From positions 1-64,000 of the forward strand of contig JAPLOF010000056.1 of assembly GCA_026692665.1 (NCBI GenBank): a DNA stretch of 64,000 bases, read 5' to 3'. The notes under the pieces were generated by a model. The model was given only the letters and a program-made list of their open reading frames with translations, did no database searches and was not told where the DNA came from. This document shows, piece by piece, positions 10,882 to 20,120 of this stretch; position 1 is the first letter of the stretch, and each line of letters begins with the position of its first letter. The stretch is from Planctomycetota bacterium. Lineage in GTDB: Bacteria; Planctomycetota; UBA1135; GCA-002686595. The translations under genes and the position numbers were made by a program.

Positions 10882-12182
10882 CAGCGATCCACCTCGCCCA
10901 TCACGAAGTCGAGCGAGCCGATGATCGAGACCATGTCGGAGAAGAGGCGCCCCTCGGCGATGGCGGGGATCGCCTGCACGTTCATGAGGCCCGGCGCGCG
11001 AATGTGGCAGCGCAGCGGATGGCTCGTGCCGTCCGACGCGAGGAAGAAGCCCAACTCGCCCTTCGAGGACTCGACCGCGTGGTAGGCCTCGCCCTTCGGC
11101 AGCGCCATGTCCGTCACGATCTTGAACTGGTGGATGAGCTCCTCCATCGACGTGTGGACGAGGCCCTTCGGCGGCAGCACGTAGCGGCGGTCCTGCTCGA
11201 GGAATTCAGCGCCGCGGGACTTCTCGAGCCGGTCGAGCGCCTGCTGGCAGATGCGGACCGACTGGCGCATCTCCTCGATGCGCACGGCGTAGCGGTCGTA
11301 GCAGTCGCCGATCGTGCCGACGGGGATCTCGAAGTCGTAGTGCTCGTAGCCCGAATAGGGCTGCTTCTTGCGCAGGTCCCACTCGACGCCCGAGCCACGC
11401 AGGTTCGGGCCGGTGAGGGACCAGGCCTTGCACATCTCGGGGGTCAACGTGCCGATGTTGCGATTCCGGTCGAACCAGATCCGGTTGCCGGTGAGCATCT
11501 TCTCGAACTCGTCGATCTTCTTCGGGAACTGGTCGAGCCACGCGCGGATCTCGCGCTCCACGGCCGGTTCGACGTCGGCATACACACCGCCGATGCGGAT
11601 GTACGTGTTGTTCATCCGGTGGCCGGTGTAGGCGTCCAGCAGCGTGTAGATCCGCTCGCGCTCGCTGAACGTGAAGAAGAACATCGTGACCGCGCCCAGG
11701 TCGATCGACGTCGTGCCCAGGTAGATCAGGTGGGCCATCACCCGGCTGAGCTCCATCAGGAGCACGCGGATCGTCTGGCCGCGCTCCGGAACCTGCATCC
11801 CGGCGAGCTTCTCGAGCGCCAGCGCGTAGGCGCAGTTGTTCATCAGGGGCTGGAGGTAGTCCAGCCTGTCCGTGTGGACGAAGAACTTGCGCCACCCGAG
11901 GGACTCGCAGGTCTTCTCCTTGCCGCGGTGCAGGTAGCCGACGTCCGGTTCGACCTCGACCATGTGCTCGCCGTCGAGCACCACCTTGATGCGCAACACC
12001 CCGTGCGTGGCCGGGTGCTGCGGGCCCATGTTGAGCTCCATGAGCTCGCCGTGCAGCGGATCGTCGCGGTCGACCTCGCCCGGCGCGAACTCGAAGGTGC
12101 GCGTCGTGCGCGCGCCCGTCGCGCCGGATCCTTGGACTCTCGTCGTTCCGGCCGCGGGGCCGCCCGTCGAACTCGTGCTCAT
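10881..12182 (-). CDS. nuoD: NADH-quinone oxidoreductase subunit D
   Basis: 49-kDa-type subunit of the quinone site, related to the large subunit of NiFe hydrogenases. Conserved blocks seen: MGPQHPATHGVLRIKVVLDG, DVGYLHRGKEK, DRLDYLQPLMNNCAYALALE and the C-terminal SIIGSLDFVMGEVDR. The ATG at 12182 overlaps the nuoC stop (ATGA) and gives 433 residues; the first 40 residues are Ser/Thr/Gly-rich and less conserved, so a slightly shorter start is possible. NuoC and NuoD are separate genes here, not fused as in E. coli. Confidence 0.96.
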   Translation of the reverse strand: MSTSSTGGPAAGTTRVQGSGATGARTTRTFEFAPGEVDRDDPLHGELMELNMGPQHPATHGVLRIKVVLDGEHMVEVEPDVGYLHRGKEKTCESLGWRKFFVHTDRLDYLQPLMNNCAYALALEKLAGMQVPERGQTIRVLLMELSRVMAHLIYLGTTSIDLGAVTMFFFTFSERERIYTLLDAYTGHRMNNTYIRIGGVYADVEPAVEREIRAWLDQFPKKIDEFEKMLTGNRIWFDRNRNIGTLTPEMCKAWSLTGPNLRGSGVEWDLRKKQPYSGYEHYDFEIPVGTIGDCYDRYAVRIEEMRQSVRICQQALDRLEKSRGAEFLEQDRRYVLPPKGLVHTSMEELIHQFKIVTDMALPKGEAYHAVESSKGELGFFLASDGTSHPLRCHIRAPGLMNVQAIPAIAEGRLFSDMVSIIGSLDFVMGEVDR

Positions 12183-12700
12183 GCTTCGGACTCCGAACGC
12201 AGGGGAGAACGATCGCGGCGGCGCTGATCCCACTCGCGGTAGAGCCGATCCGGCTCGATGCCCTGGTGGGGGAAGTCCTTGCGCAGCGGGTGGTGGTCGT
12301 ACCCCTGAGGCATCAGGAGTCGCTTCAGGCCGGTGTGTCCGTCGAAGACGATCCCGAACATGTCGTAGCACTCGCGCTCCGAGTACGCCGTGCCCGGCCA
12401 CAGGTGCGTGATCGTGGCGATGTGCGGCTTTTCGCCGGGAATTCGTGCTTGAACGCGCACGCGGTCGTTGTGCGCCGTCGACAGGAACGAATAGCAGACC
12501 GTGAAGCGCGGCTCGGCCGGGTAGCGGTCGATCGCGGTCACGAAGACGTTCGTGTCGAAGCCAGCGCGGTCGCGCAGCGCCGCGAGCGCTTGCGGCACGA
12601 CGCTGGCTTCGATCTCGATCGCGACGGCGCCGTCACGCGGCTTCTGCACCGTGTGCGAGATGCCCGCGAGTGCCTCGACGACCCTCTCGAGCGTGCTCAA
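12179..12700 (-). CDS. nuoC: NADH-quinone oxidoreductase subunit C
   Basis: 30-kDa-type subunit of the peripheral arm next to NuoD. The signature near the C-terminus is clear: [19 protein letters not shown] then [20 protein letters not shown] and [10 protein letters not shown]. The start is a TTG at 12700 overlapping the nuoB TGA (TTGA), which gives 173 residues with the common length; no better ATG is available in frame. The reading frame continues open upstream inside nuoB, but that part has no family resemblance. Confidence 0.94.
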   Translation of the reverse strand: MSTLERVVEALAGISHTVQKPRDGAVAIEIEASVVPQALAALRDRAGFDTNVFVTAIDRYPAEPRFTVCYSFLSTAHNDRVRVQARIPGEKPHIATITHLWPGTAYSERECYDMFGIVFDGHTGLKRLLMPQGYDHHPLRKDFPHQGIEPDRLYREWDQRRRDRSPLRSESEA

Positions 12701-13320
12701 GAGCGCCCCCGGCCCGGCTTCGTGGGCGGCAGGACCTCGTGGCTCCCGGTCGTGGGCACGCCGTGGTTGGGAGCCCGCAGGAAGCGCTTCGTGCCCGAGT
12801 CGTACTCGCCGACGACGTCGCCATCGAGCAGCAGCTGGAACGGCTTTTCGCGCTCGATCTTCTTCTGCAGCTTGAGGATCGCGTCGATGACCGCGTCCGG
12901 ACGCGGCGGGCAGCCGGGCACGTACAGGTCGACGGGCAGGATCATGTCCACGCCCTGCACGACGCTGTAGCTGTCGTACATGCCGCCCGAGCTCGAGCAG
13001 ACGCCCATCGCGATGACCCACTTGGGATCGGGCATCTGGTCGTAGATGAGGCGCGCGGCCTCGGCCATCTTCCACGTCAGCGTGCCGGCGACGACCATGA
13101 GGTCGCACTGGCGCGGGCTGAAGCGGGCGGCCTCGGCGCCGAAGCGCGCGATGTCGAACTTCGGGCCGATCATGGCCATGAGCTCGATGCCGCAACACGA
13201 CAGGCCGAGCGGCATGGGCCACAGGCTGTTCTTGCGGCCCCAGTTGACGACCCAGTCGACCTGGGTCACGAAGAAGCCGGTTTCGGACGCGTGTCCGTCG
13301 GCGGGTTTCAGCGATCCCAT
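12697..13320 (-). CDS. nuoB: NADH-quinone oxidoreductase subunit B (cluster N2)
   Basis: Carries the terminal cluster N2 that reduces quinone. The ligands are visible: the adjacent cysteines of [13 protein letters not shown], the Cys of [14 protein letters not shown] and the Cys of [11 protein letters not shown]. The ATG at 13320 is used, giving 207 residues; the C-terminal 45 residues (after RFLRAPNHG) are proline- and glycine-rich and longer than in many homologues. It overlaps the end of nuoA by 13 bases. Confidence 0.96.
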   Translation of the reverse strand: MGSLKPADGHASETGFFVTQVDWVVNWGRKNSLWPMPLGLSCCGIELMAMIGPKFDIARFGAEAARFSPRQCDLMVVAGTLTWKMAEAARLIYDQMPDPKWVIAMGVCSSSGGMYDSYSVVQGVDMILPVDLYVPGCPPRPDAVIDAILKLQKKIEREKPFQLLLDGDVVGEYDSGTKRFLRAPNHGVPTTGSHEVLPPTKPGRGRS

Positions 13321-13682
13321 TCGAGGCCTCCCTTGCGCCAGACGTAGGCCAGCGCGAGACCGAGGATGAGCACGAACGCGGCGATCTCCGCGAAGACGAA
13401 CAACGCCAGGCCCTGCGCCTTGAGGCCCTCGGCGGCGACCGCCCAGAGGATCAGGAACACGGACTCGACGTCGAACAGGATGAAGAGCACCGCCACCAGG
13501 TAGTAGTGGATCGAGAGGCGGATCCGGGCGCCTCCGACGGGCGCCATGCCGCACTCGTAGGGGTCGCCCTTGCCGACGTTCTTGCGACGTCGCCCGGCGA
13601 CCTCGCTGAGGACGACCTGGGATACCGAGAAGCCCAGCGCGAGCGCCAAGAGGATGAGGAGCGGGGCGTAGTTCTCGAGCAT
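13308..13682 (-). CDS. nuoA: NADH-quinone oxidoreductase subunit A
   Basis: Three-helix membrane subunit of complex I, 124 residues, first gene of the operon. The conserved cytoplasmic loop and Cys are present ([20 protein letters not shown]), followed by [19 protein letters not shown], which carries the conserved acidic residues of the second helix. The 344-base gap upstream holds the likely promoter. Length and motifs are normal. Confidence 0.97.
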   Translation of the reverse strand: MLENYAPLLILLALALGFSVSQVVLSEVAGRRRKNVGKGDPYECGMAPVGGARIRLSIHYYLVAVLFILFDVESVFLILWAVAAEGLKAQGLALFVFAEIAAFVLILGLALAYVWRKGGLEWDR

Positions 13683-13792
13683 CGGAGACCGGGCTCAGGT
13701 CCCCTCGGCGAGGGGCGCGGGCGGGCGACCGTACGGTGGACGACCTTCGTCGGGGCGCGGACCCGAGCCGACGGCCGGAAAAATGTCGCGGG

Positions 13793-13821
13793 AGTGTAGC
13801 GGTGCGGTGCACAGCTCGGAA
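13793..13821 (-). promoter_or_regulatory. Candidate nuo operon promoter
   Basis: On the minus strand a TTCCGA hexamer (13821-13816) is followed after 17 bases by TACACT (13798-13793), about 110 bases before the nuoA start. The -10 box matches four of six consensus positions and the -35 box three of six. This is the best sigma70-like pair in the gap but is weak. Confidence 0.35.
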
Positions 13822-13928
13822 GCACGGACACTGCCCCAGTTGCGTGGATGTCCCCACCCGGGGCCTGCCAGGGCACGATCTCGGGGTGACTGCCTACAAG
13901 CCGTGGGGGGAGCTCCTCTCGGACCCCA

Positions 13929-13981
13929 CAAAAGGCCAGCGAACCGGGTCGGATGGCAGACCTGCGGGCTCCCGACCCGGT
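13929..13981 (-). terminator. Candidate intrinsic terminator after the VWA gene
   Basis: A perfect 10-bp inverted repeat (13943-13952 ACCGGGTCGG with 13972-13981) lies downstream of the VWA stop on the minus strand. It is followed by a TTTT tract at 13933-13930, nine bases beyond the stem, which is somewhat far for a classical terminator. It would keep VWA/cytochrome transcription out of the nuo operon. Confidence 0.5.
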
Positions 13982-14026
13982 CGTATCACGGAGATCCCTG
14001 GGGAGTCATGGAAACTCCGTCCCAGC

Positions 14027-15595
14027 TCAGCCCTGGATCTGCACGAACTCGCCCCCGCTGCCCTCGGCCAGCGCCTGGAGCGTCCCGTCGCCGGCGCCGC
14101 CGATCTGGACGGCGTAGAAGGCAATGCGTGCCACGCGGTTGGTTTCCTCTAGAAACCGAGCGACCCACGCGGACCCCTCGTTCGTGTCCCCGTCGCACAA
14201 GAGGATCACGGTGTCGGCCTCCAGCTTGGAGAGCTGCATCGCCCCGCGCGCATCGATGTGCAGCGCCGTCTCGACCCCCATCCGGAGGGCCGTGCCGCCG
14301 TTCGGGATCTGGACGTCGAGCCACTCGCGCGCCTTGGCCCGATTCGGGGCGTCGGCCGGCACGAGCTCGCCGTTCCTCCAGGCCTGCCCGTAGTCGTGGA
14401 AGACCACGAGATCGAAGCGGCTCTCCTCCCCGATCGCCTCGACGAAACCGAGCACCTGCTTCACGGCTTCGTCCCAGCGCCGGCCGATCGCGCCCTGGCT
14501 GCCCGCGGCGCCGAAGCCGATCTCCATGCTCTTCGAGCGGTCGAGCACGAAGACGATCCGGTCGCTGGTCGGCTTGAGGCCGAAGAAGCTGGCCTTCGTG
14601 CGCTCCGAAGGGACGCCGGCGGTGAAGGCGCCGGTGCGCGGCAGCTCGCCGCGCCGCAGCGCGCCGTACCACTTGCGCCACAGGTCCGGGTCGAGCCCCA
14701 GCGAGCGCCCCGAGCGCTGACGCAGCTCCCGCTCGATCTCCATCTGCATCCGCAGCGCGTGGCCGAACCGCGGGCCGCGCATCTTCCACAGGCTCATCGC
14801 CTCGATGAGGTGGGGCAGGATCGCATCGTTCCCGAAGGGCCGGGACAGCGCGACCGACCGTACCGCCACGCGCCAGTCGGTCGCGATCAGGCCGCCCTTC
14901 ACGATCGGCTCGAGCTCGGGCAGGAAACGCTTCTCGGGATCGGACGACACCTGCGCGAAATGGCGTTCGGCGATGCCGCCCTCGGCCCCCGGCTCTCCCG
15001 CGATTTCGCGCTGCAATTCCCGCAGGAAGACCGCGTGCACGGCCGGGTCGTACCAACCCGCGAGGTTCATCAGCACCTCGCGGCGGATGCGCGGGTCCTT
15101 CTCCTGGGTGGCGGAGAGCAGCGCGAGCTTCACCGCCGGCTGCGTCTGGTCCTTGAGCAGCCGAACGGCCGCGAGCCGGCGCTCGAACGGCTGGTTCGTG
15201 GCCGGCACGAACTCGCGCGCCAGCCACAGGGCGAAGCGGGAGTCGACGTGCGCGCGCAGCGCGTCGATCGCGGAATCGCGCAAGGCCGCGCCGGACGCCT
15301 GGTCCGCACCCTGCTTCGGGTCCGCATCGGCGAATGCGCCGGCCACGCCGAGGAGAGCCCGCGCCACGTCCGGCTCGTGCTCGGGCTCGACCGCCCAGAC
15401 GAGTCGAACGTCGGACACGAGTCCCGCCATGTCGTCCGCGACCTTCGGGTCGAAGCGGAGCTCTCCACGCCGCAGCCTGAGGAGCTTCAGCTCGAGCTTC
15501 GCCACCGGGTCGATCGCCCCCTGGGTGGCGCCCGCCGAAGGGGAGGCGAGCGCCGCGAGGCAGGCCAGGGCGAGCAGGATCCAGCGCGAGATCAT
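14027..15595 (-). CDS. Exported VWA-domain protein with HEAT-like N-terminal region
   Basis: A 522-residue protein with an N-terminal signal peptide (about residues 1-23, ending ASPSAGATQG). The middle (about 70-320) is helical and arginine-rich with HEAT-like stretches. From about residue 345 there is a von Willebrand factor A domain with an intact metal site: D352-R-S-K-S in FVLDRSKSMEIG, the Thr in IPNGGTALRMG, and the Asp in LLCDGDTNEG. Such domains bind protein partners through a metal ion. The substrate is unknown. A TATCCT box lies ten bases before the ATG. The gene is followed by a likely terminator and the nuo operon, but no functional tie to complex I is evident. Confidence 0.85.
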   Translation of the reverse strand: MISRWILLALACLAALASPSAGATQGAIDPVAKLELKLLRLRRGELRFDPKVADDMAGLVSDVRLVWAVEPEHEPDVARALLGVAGAFADADPKQGADQASGAALRDSAIDALRAHVDSRFALWLAREFVPATNQPFERRLAAVRLLKDQTQPAVKLALLSATQEKDPRIRREVLMNLAGWYDPAVHAVFLRELQREIAGEPGAEGGIAERHFAQVSSDPEKRFLPELEPIVKGGLIATDWRVAVRSVALSRPFGNDAILPHLIEAMSLWKMRGPRFGHALRMQMEIERELRQRSGRSLGLDPDLWRKWYGALRRGELPRTGAFTAGVPSERTKASFFGLKPTSDRIVFVLDRSKSMEIGFGAAGSQGAIGRRWDEAVKQVLGFVEAIGEESRFDLVVFHDYGQAWRNGELVPADAPNRAKAREWLDVQIPNGGTALRMGVETALHIDARGAMQLSKLEADTVILLCDGDTNEGSAWVARFLEETNRVARIAFYAVQIGGAGDGTLQALAEGSGGEFVQIQG

Positions 15596-15605
15596 CGTTG
15601 CGCGG

Positions 15606-15611
15606 AGGATA
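15606..15611 (-). promoter_or_regulatory. Start-proximal -10 box of the VWA gene
   Basis: TATCCT on the minus strand, ten bases before the ATG at 15595. If used, transcription would begin within a few bases of the start codon. No clear -35 box. Confidence 0.35.
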
Positions 15612-15753
15612 GCCCTCCGAACCGTTGGCGTTGCCTCTCGCGCTCGCTTCCTACCGCGATGGAACGCGCGGCCGGCGGTCCGCACGCGGCGTGGGACCTG
15701 GACCTCCACGCGGCGGCCCGCCCCCGCGGCGTGCGCGGCCCGTGGCGGTCCGT

Positions 15754-16797
15754 TCAGGGCAACGCGAGCCGCCGGTCGAGGAACAGGACGTCGTCCGGCA
15801 GCGCGGGCGCCGCGTGCCGGCCGACCACGCGCACCGCCTGTCCCTGGCCCGCGAGCTCGATCTCGAGCGTGGCGTCGGCCGCCAGGCTCTTCTTCGTCTC
15901 GATCGCGACGGATCCCCGCGCCACGACCTTGCCCGCGGCGTCGAGGAGCTCCGCCTCCAGCGTGAGCACGCGGCCGATCCGGCCCGGCACGCGGTGGCCG
16001 CACGCGTTCGTGATCCGGACGACGACCTTGTCGCCACGACGCTCCGCGGCGAGCTCGAAGGCGCGCGCGAGGAACGACGGATCGCGCGGCGTCTGCAGGG
16101 CGTGGCTGCGGCCCGCGCGAGCGGGGAGCGCCGGCTTGCCGTCCTCGCTCGCGGCCGGCCGTTCGACGGGCGCCATGTGGCAGGCCACGCAGCTCCTGCC
16201 CCGGGCGGCCTGGTCCGTGTCCACGAAGTCCTTCGCGATCCCGATCACGGGGCCGACGGTCGTCGCGTGACAGGCGACGCACAGGGCGCTCTTCGATTCG
16301 GGCAGGAACGAAGCGTGCTTCAGCGACTTGTGCGCCTCGGTGGGAGCTCCCCACGGCCCGAGGATCGCGCCGTCCGGCCCGCGATGGCACGACTCGCACG
16401 ACACGCCGAAGTGCGCGTCGACATCGGGCACCGGCGCGTTGTGCAGCGTCGCATCGCGCGCCTTGGGTTTCTGCGGGATCGCGCCGTCGGCCCCGAGCTG
16501 CAGGTGCAGCGGCTCGGGGATGTGGCAGTTGTGACAGCTCTCCTGGCGCCGCACCTCGGCGAGCTCCTCGCGGTAGGCCTCGTCGACCCACGCGCGTCCG
16601 TGCAGCGTCGTGGACCACTCCTGCACGACGTCCGCGTGGCAGCGCGCGCAGGAGATCTCGCGCCAGCCGTCGAGTTCCGCGCCGCGCTCGTCGGCGGGAG
16701 CCGGGGCCTTCAAGTCGGAGAACCGCCGGTCGGGAGCCGCCGCGGGGTTGGATGCTTGCCAGAGTGCCAGCAAGGCGAAGGCGAGCAGGATGCGCAT
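15754..16797 (-). CDS. Secreted pentaheme cytochrome c (c554-like)
   Basis: A 347-residue exported protein: signal peptide at about residues 1-20, then five CxxCH heme-binding motifs, CARCH (50-54), CHNCH (88-92), CESCH (134-138), CVACH (173-177) and CVACH (203-207). The last 120 residues have no heme motif and look like a beta-rich domain. The motif spacing resembles the cytochrome c554 / multiheme family used in periplasmic electron transfer. Partner and electron acceptor cannot be read from the sequence. It lies upstream of the VWA gene with a 158-base gap, and divergent from the DUF711 gene. Confidence 0.88.
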   Translation of the reverse strand: MRILLAFALLALWQASNPAAAPDRRFSDLKAPAPADERGAELDGWREISCARCHADVVQEWSTTLHGRAWVDEAYREELAEVRRQESCHNCHIPEPLHLQLGADGAIPQKPKARDATLHNAPVPDVDAHFGVSCESCHRGPDGAILGPWGAPTEAHKSLKHASFLPESKSALCVACHATTVGPVIGIAKDFVDTDQAARGRSCVACHMAPVERPAASEDGKPALPARAGRSHALQTPRDPSFLARAFELAAERRGDKVVVRITNACGHRVPGRIGRVLTLEAELLDAAGKVVARGSVAIETKKSLAADATLEIELAGQGQAVRVVGRHAAPALPDDVLFLDRRLALP

Positions 16798-16901
16798 CTC
16801 CCCATCGCAACGGGCGCCGAGGCATCCGTCAATCAGGCCCTGGCTACTCGGTCCCAGCGGGCAGCGTCCCGACGCCGCCCGCCGGCGGGCCGGGCGCAGC
16901 G

Positions 16902-16907
16902 TAGACT
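16902..16907 (+). promoter_or_regulatory. Start-proximal -10 box of the DUF711 gene
   Basis: TAGACT ends nine bases before the ATG at 16917, with no ribosome binding site between them and no clear -35 box. The arrangement predicts a leaderless or nearly leaderless mRNA. Confidence 0.4.
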
Positions 16908-16916
16908 GCCGCCCCT

Positions 16917-18281
16917 ATGTCCTTCACCGACCAGGAGATCCTCGAGACGGTGCGCATGGTCGAGCTCGAGACGCTCGACATCCGCACGATCACGTTGGGC
17001 ATCAACCTCCTCGACTGCGCCGACCCCGACCTCGAGAGCTGCTGCGAGAAGATCTACGCCAAGATCGTGCACCACGCGCGAGACCTGGTGGAGATCGGCA
17101 ACGGCATCGCGGCCGACTTCGGCGTCCCGATCGTGAACAAGCGGATCGCGACGACGCCGATCTCCCTGGTCGCCGCCGCCAGCGGCTCGAAGGACCTGGT
17201 GCCGTTCGCGCGCGCCATGGACGCGGCCGCGAAGGCCTGCCGCGTCGATTTCATCGGCGGATTCACGGCCTACGTGCACAAGGGCTTCACGAACTGCGAC
17301 CGCGCGCTGTTCGATTCGATCCCCGAGGCGCTGGCTGTCACCGACCACGTGTGCTCGTCGGTCTCGCTGGCCAGCACGCGCGCCGGCATCAACATGGACG
17401 CCGTGAACCGCTTCAGCGAGATCGTGCGCGCCGCCGCTGCGCGCACGGCCGACCGCGGCGGGCTGGGCTGCGCGAAGCTCGTGTGCTTCTGCAACGCCGT
17501 GGAGGACAACCCGTTCGTCGCCGGCGCGCACATCGGCATCGGCGAGCCCGAGACGGTCGTGAACGTCGGAGTCTCCGGTCCGGGCGTCGTCCGCTCCGCG
17601 CTCGCGCGCCTCGGTCCCGGCGCCGACCTGCTCGCCGTCGCCGAGACGGTGAAGCGCACCGCCTTCAAGATCACGCGCATGGGCGAGCTCGTCGGGCGCG
17701 AGGCCGCGCGGCGCCTGAACACGCAGTTCGGCATCGTGGACGTGTCGCTCGCGCCGACGCCCGCCGTGGGGGACTCGGTTTCGGACATCCTCGAGCTGAT
17801 CGGCGTCGAGCGCACCGGCGCGCCCGGGACGACGGCTGCGCTCGCGCTCTTGACCGACGCCGTCAAGAAGGGGGGCGCGATGGCCTCGAGTTCCGTCGGC
17901 GGCCTGTCGGGCGCGTTCATCCCGGTCAGCGAGGACTCCGGGATGATCCGCGCGGTGCGCGAGGGCGCGCTCTCGCTCGCGAAGCTCGAGGCCATGACGA
18001 GCGTGTGCTCCGTCGGCCTCGACATGGTCGCGGTCCCGGGCGACACGCCGGTGGACGTGATCGCCGGCATCATCGCCGACGAGATGGCGATCGGGATGGT
18101 GAACAGCAAGACGACCGCCGTGCGCATCATCCCGGTCCCGGGCAAGGGGCCCGGGGACACGGTCGAGTGGGGCGGTCTGCTCGGCACCGCGATCGTGCAG
18201 GATCCGGGCCGCTTCGGCGCGCGCGTCCTCTTCGATCGCGGAGGCCGGATCCCGGCGCCGCTGCAGAGCTACAAGAACTGA
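16917..18281 (+). CDS. DUF711 / UPF0210 (PFL) family protein
   Basis: A soluble 454-residue protein that matches the DUF711 (UPF0210, PFL) family in length and along its whole sequence. Characteristic stretches are [20 protein letters not shown] at the N-terminus, [20 protein letters not shown], and the C-terminal [19 protein letters not shown]. Members are widespread in bacteria and archaea and structurally resemble the glycyl-radical enzyme fold, but a catalytic role has not been established to my knowledge and none is claimed. It appears monocistronic; a TAGACT box is nine bases before the start. Confidence 0.9.
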   Translation: MSFTDQEILETVRMVELETLDIRTITLGINLLDCADPDLESCCEKIYAKIVHHARDLVEIGNGIAADFGVPIVNKRIATTPISLVAAASGSKDLVPFARAMDAAAKACRVDFIGGFTAYVHKGFTNCDRALFDSIPEALAVTDHVCSSVSLASTRAGINMDAVNRFSEIVRAAAARTADRGGLGCAKLVCFCNAVEDNPFVAGAHIGIGEPETVVNVGVSGPGVVRSALARLGPGADLLAVAETVKRTAFKITRMGELVGREAARRLNTQFGIVDVSLAPTPAVGDSVSDILELIGVERTGAPGTTAALALLTDAVKKGGAMASSSVGGLSGAFIPVSEDSGMIRAVREGALSLAKLEAMTSVCSVGLDMVAVPGDTPVDVIAGIIADEMAIGMVNSKTTAVRIIPVPGKGPGDTVEWGGLLGTAIVQDPGRFGARVLFDRGGRIPAPLQSYKN

Positions 18282-18460
18282 CCGGGGTGTCCGCGACCGG
18301 CCGCGGTGCGCATGCGGCTCGCCATCGGACGTCGGGTGCCGATTCGGAAATCTCTTCCGTCTCAGCCACGGCAGTGTCTTCCGGAATCCCTGGTCCGATT
18401 CAGGATCGGGACAGGAGTTCCGCCTTCGCTCAAGGGCTTTCTTCCACACGCACGATCTAC

Positions 18461-18500
18461 GGGGGAGCAGGCGCGGAACCCGCCCGTCGCCTGCTCCCCC
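18461..18500. promoter_or_regulatory. 13-bp inverted repeat abutting the start of the HD-GYP gene
   Basis: GGGGGAGCAGGCG at 18461-18473 is perfectly repeated in inverse orientation at 18488-18500, with a 14-base loop. The 3' arm ends four bases before the TTG start of the response regulator. It has no T tract, so it is not a classical terminator; in RNA it would place a strong stem where the ribosome must bind. Confidence 0.75.
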
Positions 18501-18504
18501 CCAG

Positions 18505-19992
18505 TTGGCACACAAGATCCTGTTCGTCGAGGATTCCGACGAGGTACGCGCCGGCGTGGCGCGCATGCTCGCGCGGCGCTTCGACGTCCGCGCCGCGCGC
18601 TCCGCCGAGGAGGCCGTGCTCGCGTTCGACCGCGAAGGACCGTTCCCGGTCGTCTTGTCCGACTACGGCCTGCCGGGCATGGACGGGATCGAGCTCCTGC
18701 GCGAGGTCCACCGTCACGCGCCCGAGACCGTCGGCGTCCTCCTGACCGGCGTCGCCGACCTCGACCTGGCCGTCAGCGCCGTGCACGAGTCGGGCGTCTT
18801 CCGCTTCCTGACGAAGCCGTGCGGCTTCGAGAGCATGGTCCAGGCGATCGACGAGGCGCTCGGGCACCACCAGGAGCTCGTGGAAGCCGGTGACGCCGCC
18901 GAGGAGGCCTCGTTCGAGCTCGATTCCCTCGTCAGCTTCCACGAGTCGCTCGAGGAACGCATGGCGACGCAGAACCACGCGCTCGCGCGGCTGCACTCCT
19001 TCTCCGTCGACGTGTGCTCGGCCAATTCGCTGCAGGAGGTCGTCGACCTTGCCGCGAGAGCCGCGAGTTCCGCCCTGTCGCGCGCCGTGCACGTCCAGGT
19101 CTGGGACGACGGCGACGGCGCGACGGTGGAAGCGTCCGCGGGCTCCGAGATGACGGCCAAGCTGCACATGCACCCCCTGACGACGCGCGAGGGGCAGATC
19201 GGGGAGATCATCGTCGACCTCGGCGGTCCCCGGGGCACGAAGCTCACCGAGGTCGATCTGGCATTGCTCTCGTCGATCGCCTCCTCGACGGCGGTGACCG
19301 CGCACCACGAATTCCGCCGACGCGAACGCGACCGCGCCCAGCACGCCACGATCCTGGCGCTCGCACGTCTCGCCGAGCAGCGCGACAACGAGACGGGCAA
19401 GCACCTGCAGCGCCTGGCCGCGTACTGCCGCGTGACCGCGAACGCGCTCCGCGAGGACGGGAAGCACGCCGCCGTCCTGACCAAGTCCTGGATCCGCGAC
19501 CTCGAGCTGTCGAGCGCGCTGCACGACATCGGGAAGGTCGGGATCCCCGACTCGATCCTCCTCAAGCCCGCGAAGCTCACGCCGGGCGAATGGGAGATCA
19601 TGAAGTCCCACGCCTCGATCGGCGAGGCGACCCTCGAGAGCGTGATCGCGGAGTTCGGTCCGACGCGCTTCCTCGTCATGGGGCGCGACATCGCCGGCGG
19701 CCACCACGAGAAGTGGGACGGCAGCGGCTACCCGCGTGGCTCGCGCGGCGAACGGATCCCGCTGGCCGCGCGCATCTTGGCCCTCGTCGACGTCTACGAC
19801 GCGCTGACCAGCGAGCGGCCCTACAAGAAGGCCTGGCCGCACGCCGAGGCCATCGCCTGGATCCGCGAACGCGGCGGCTCGCACTTCGATCCGGAGCTGG
19901 CGGCCTGCTTCGTCTCGCGCGAGGCCGAGATCGACCGCATCCGCGCGCGGCTGGCCGACGAGCCGACGACGCAGGGCGTTCCGGTCGGCTAG
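18505..19992 (+). CDS. Response regulator with HD-GYP (cyclic di-GMP phosphodiesterase) output
   Basis: A cytoplasmic signalling protein of 495 residues. Residues 1-120 form a receiver domain: acidic pair in FVEDSD, phosphoacceptor D53 in VLSDYGLPGMDG, T81 in LLTGVAD and the Lys in RFLTKPC. A middle GAF-like or linker region follows (about 140-280), then an HD-GYP domain (about 285-480) with HDIGK and the GYP signature GHHEKWDGSGYPRG. HD-GYP domains hydrolyse cyclic di-GMP, so phosphorylation would tune its level. No histidine kinase is adjacent. The start is a TTG right after a 13-bp inverted repeat; the TAG stop is the first triplet of a dispersed repeat. Confidence 0.9.
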   Translation: MAHKILFVEDSDEVRAGVARMLARRFDVRAARSAEEAVLAFDREGPFPVVLSDYGLPGMDGIELLREVHRHAPETVGVLLTGVADLDLAVSAVHESGVFRFLTKPCGFESMVQAIDEALGHHQELVEAGDAAEEASFELDSLVSFHESLEERMATQNHALARLHSFSVDVCSANSLQEVVDLAARAASSALSRAVHVQVWDDGDGATVEASAGSEMTAKLHMHPLTTREGQIGEIIVDLGGPRGTKLTEVDLALLSSIASSTAVTAHHEFRRRERDRAQHATILALARLAEQRDNETGKHLQRLAAYCRVTANALREDGKHAAVLTKSWIRDLELSSALHDIGKVGIPDSILLKPAKLTPGEWEIMKSHASIGEATLESVIAEFGPTRFLVMGRDIAGGHHEKWDGSGYPRGSRGERIPLAARILALVDVYDALTSERPYKKAWPHAEAIAWIRERGGSHFDPELAACFVSREAEIDRIRARLADEPTTQGVPVG

Positions 19993-20100
19993 TGTCCTGA
20001 CGCGGAAGTACGCGGGCCAATTCACGCCGCCTGCGCCTCCCCGGCGTCGTTGCGCCTCCTCCGAGGGATGCAGCGAACCCGCGTCGTCACCGCGCCTAGC
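19990..20100. repeat. Dispersed repeat family B, copy 1 (111 bp)
   Basis: These 111 bases recur at 35571-35681 with only two differences. The unit begins TAGTGTCCTGAC and ends CGCGCCTAGC; CTAG occurs at both borders (19989-19992 and 20096-20099). In this copy the first TAG is the stop codon of the HD-GYP gene. No long terminal inverted repeat or open frame was recognised. A non-autonomous mobile element is the simplest reading. Confidence 0.9.
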
Positions 20101-20120
20101 AGCCCGTTGAAAAAGTCCCT
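20096..20120. mobile_element. Possible end of an insertion sequence or MITE
   Basis: Directly after repeat B copy 1 comes CTAGCAGCCCGTTGAAAAAG, the type of sequence that resembles the terminal inverted repeat of transposable elements. No matching right end (its reverse complement) is present in the next 180 bases and no transposase follows, so at most a single-ended remnant is here. The homology between the two B copies stops at this point, which would fit an insertion that cut copy 1. Confidence 0.35.

Larger units (their letters stand above)
13683..14026. other. Intergenic region upstream of nuoA
   Basis: This 344-base gap separates the VWA gene from the nuo operon; both are read on the minus strand. 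It contains a hairpin with a following T run on the minus strand (13929-13981), a second short stem GTGGGG/CCCCAC (13903-13908 with 13924-13929), and a possible nuo promoter (13793-13821). No coding potential was recognised. Confidence 0.7.
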
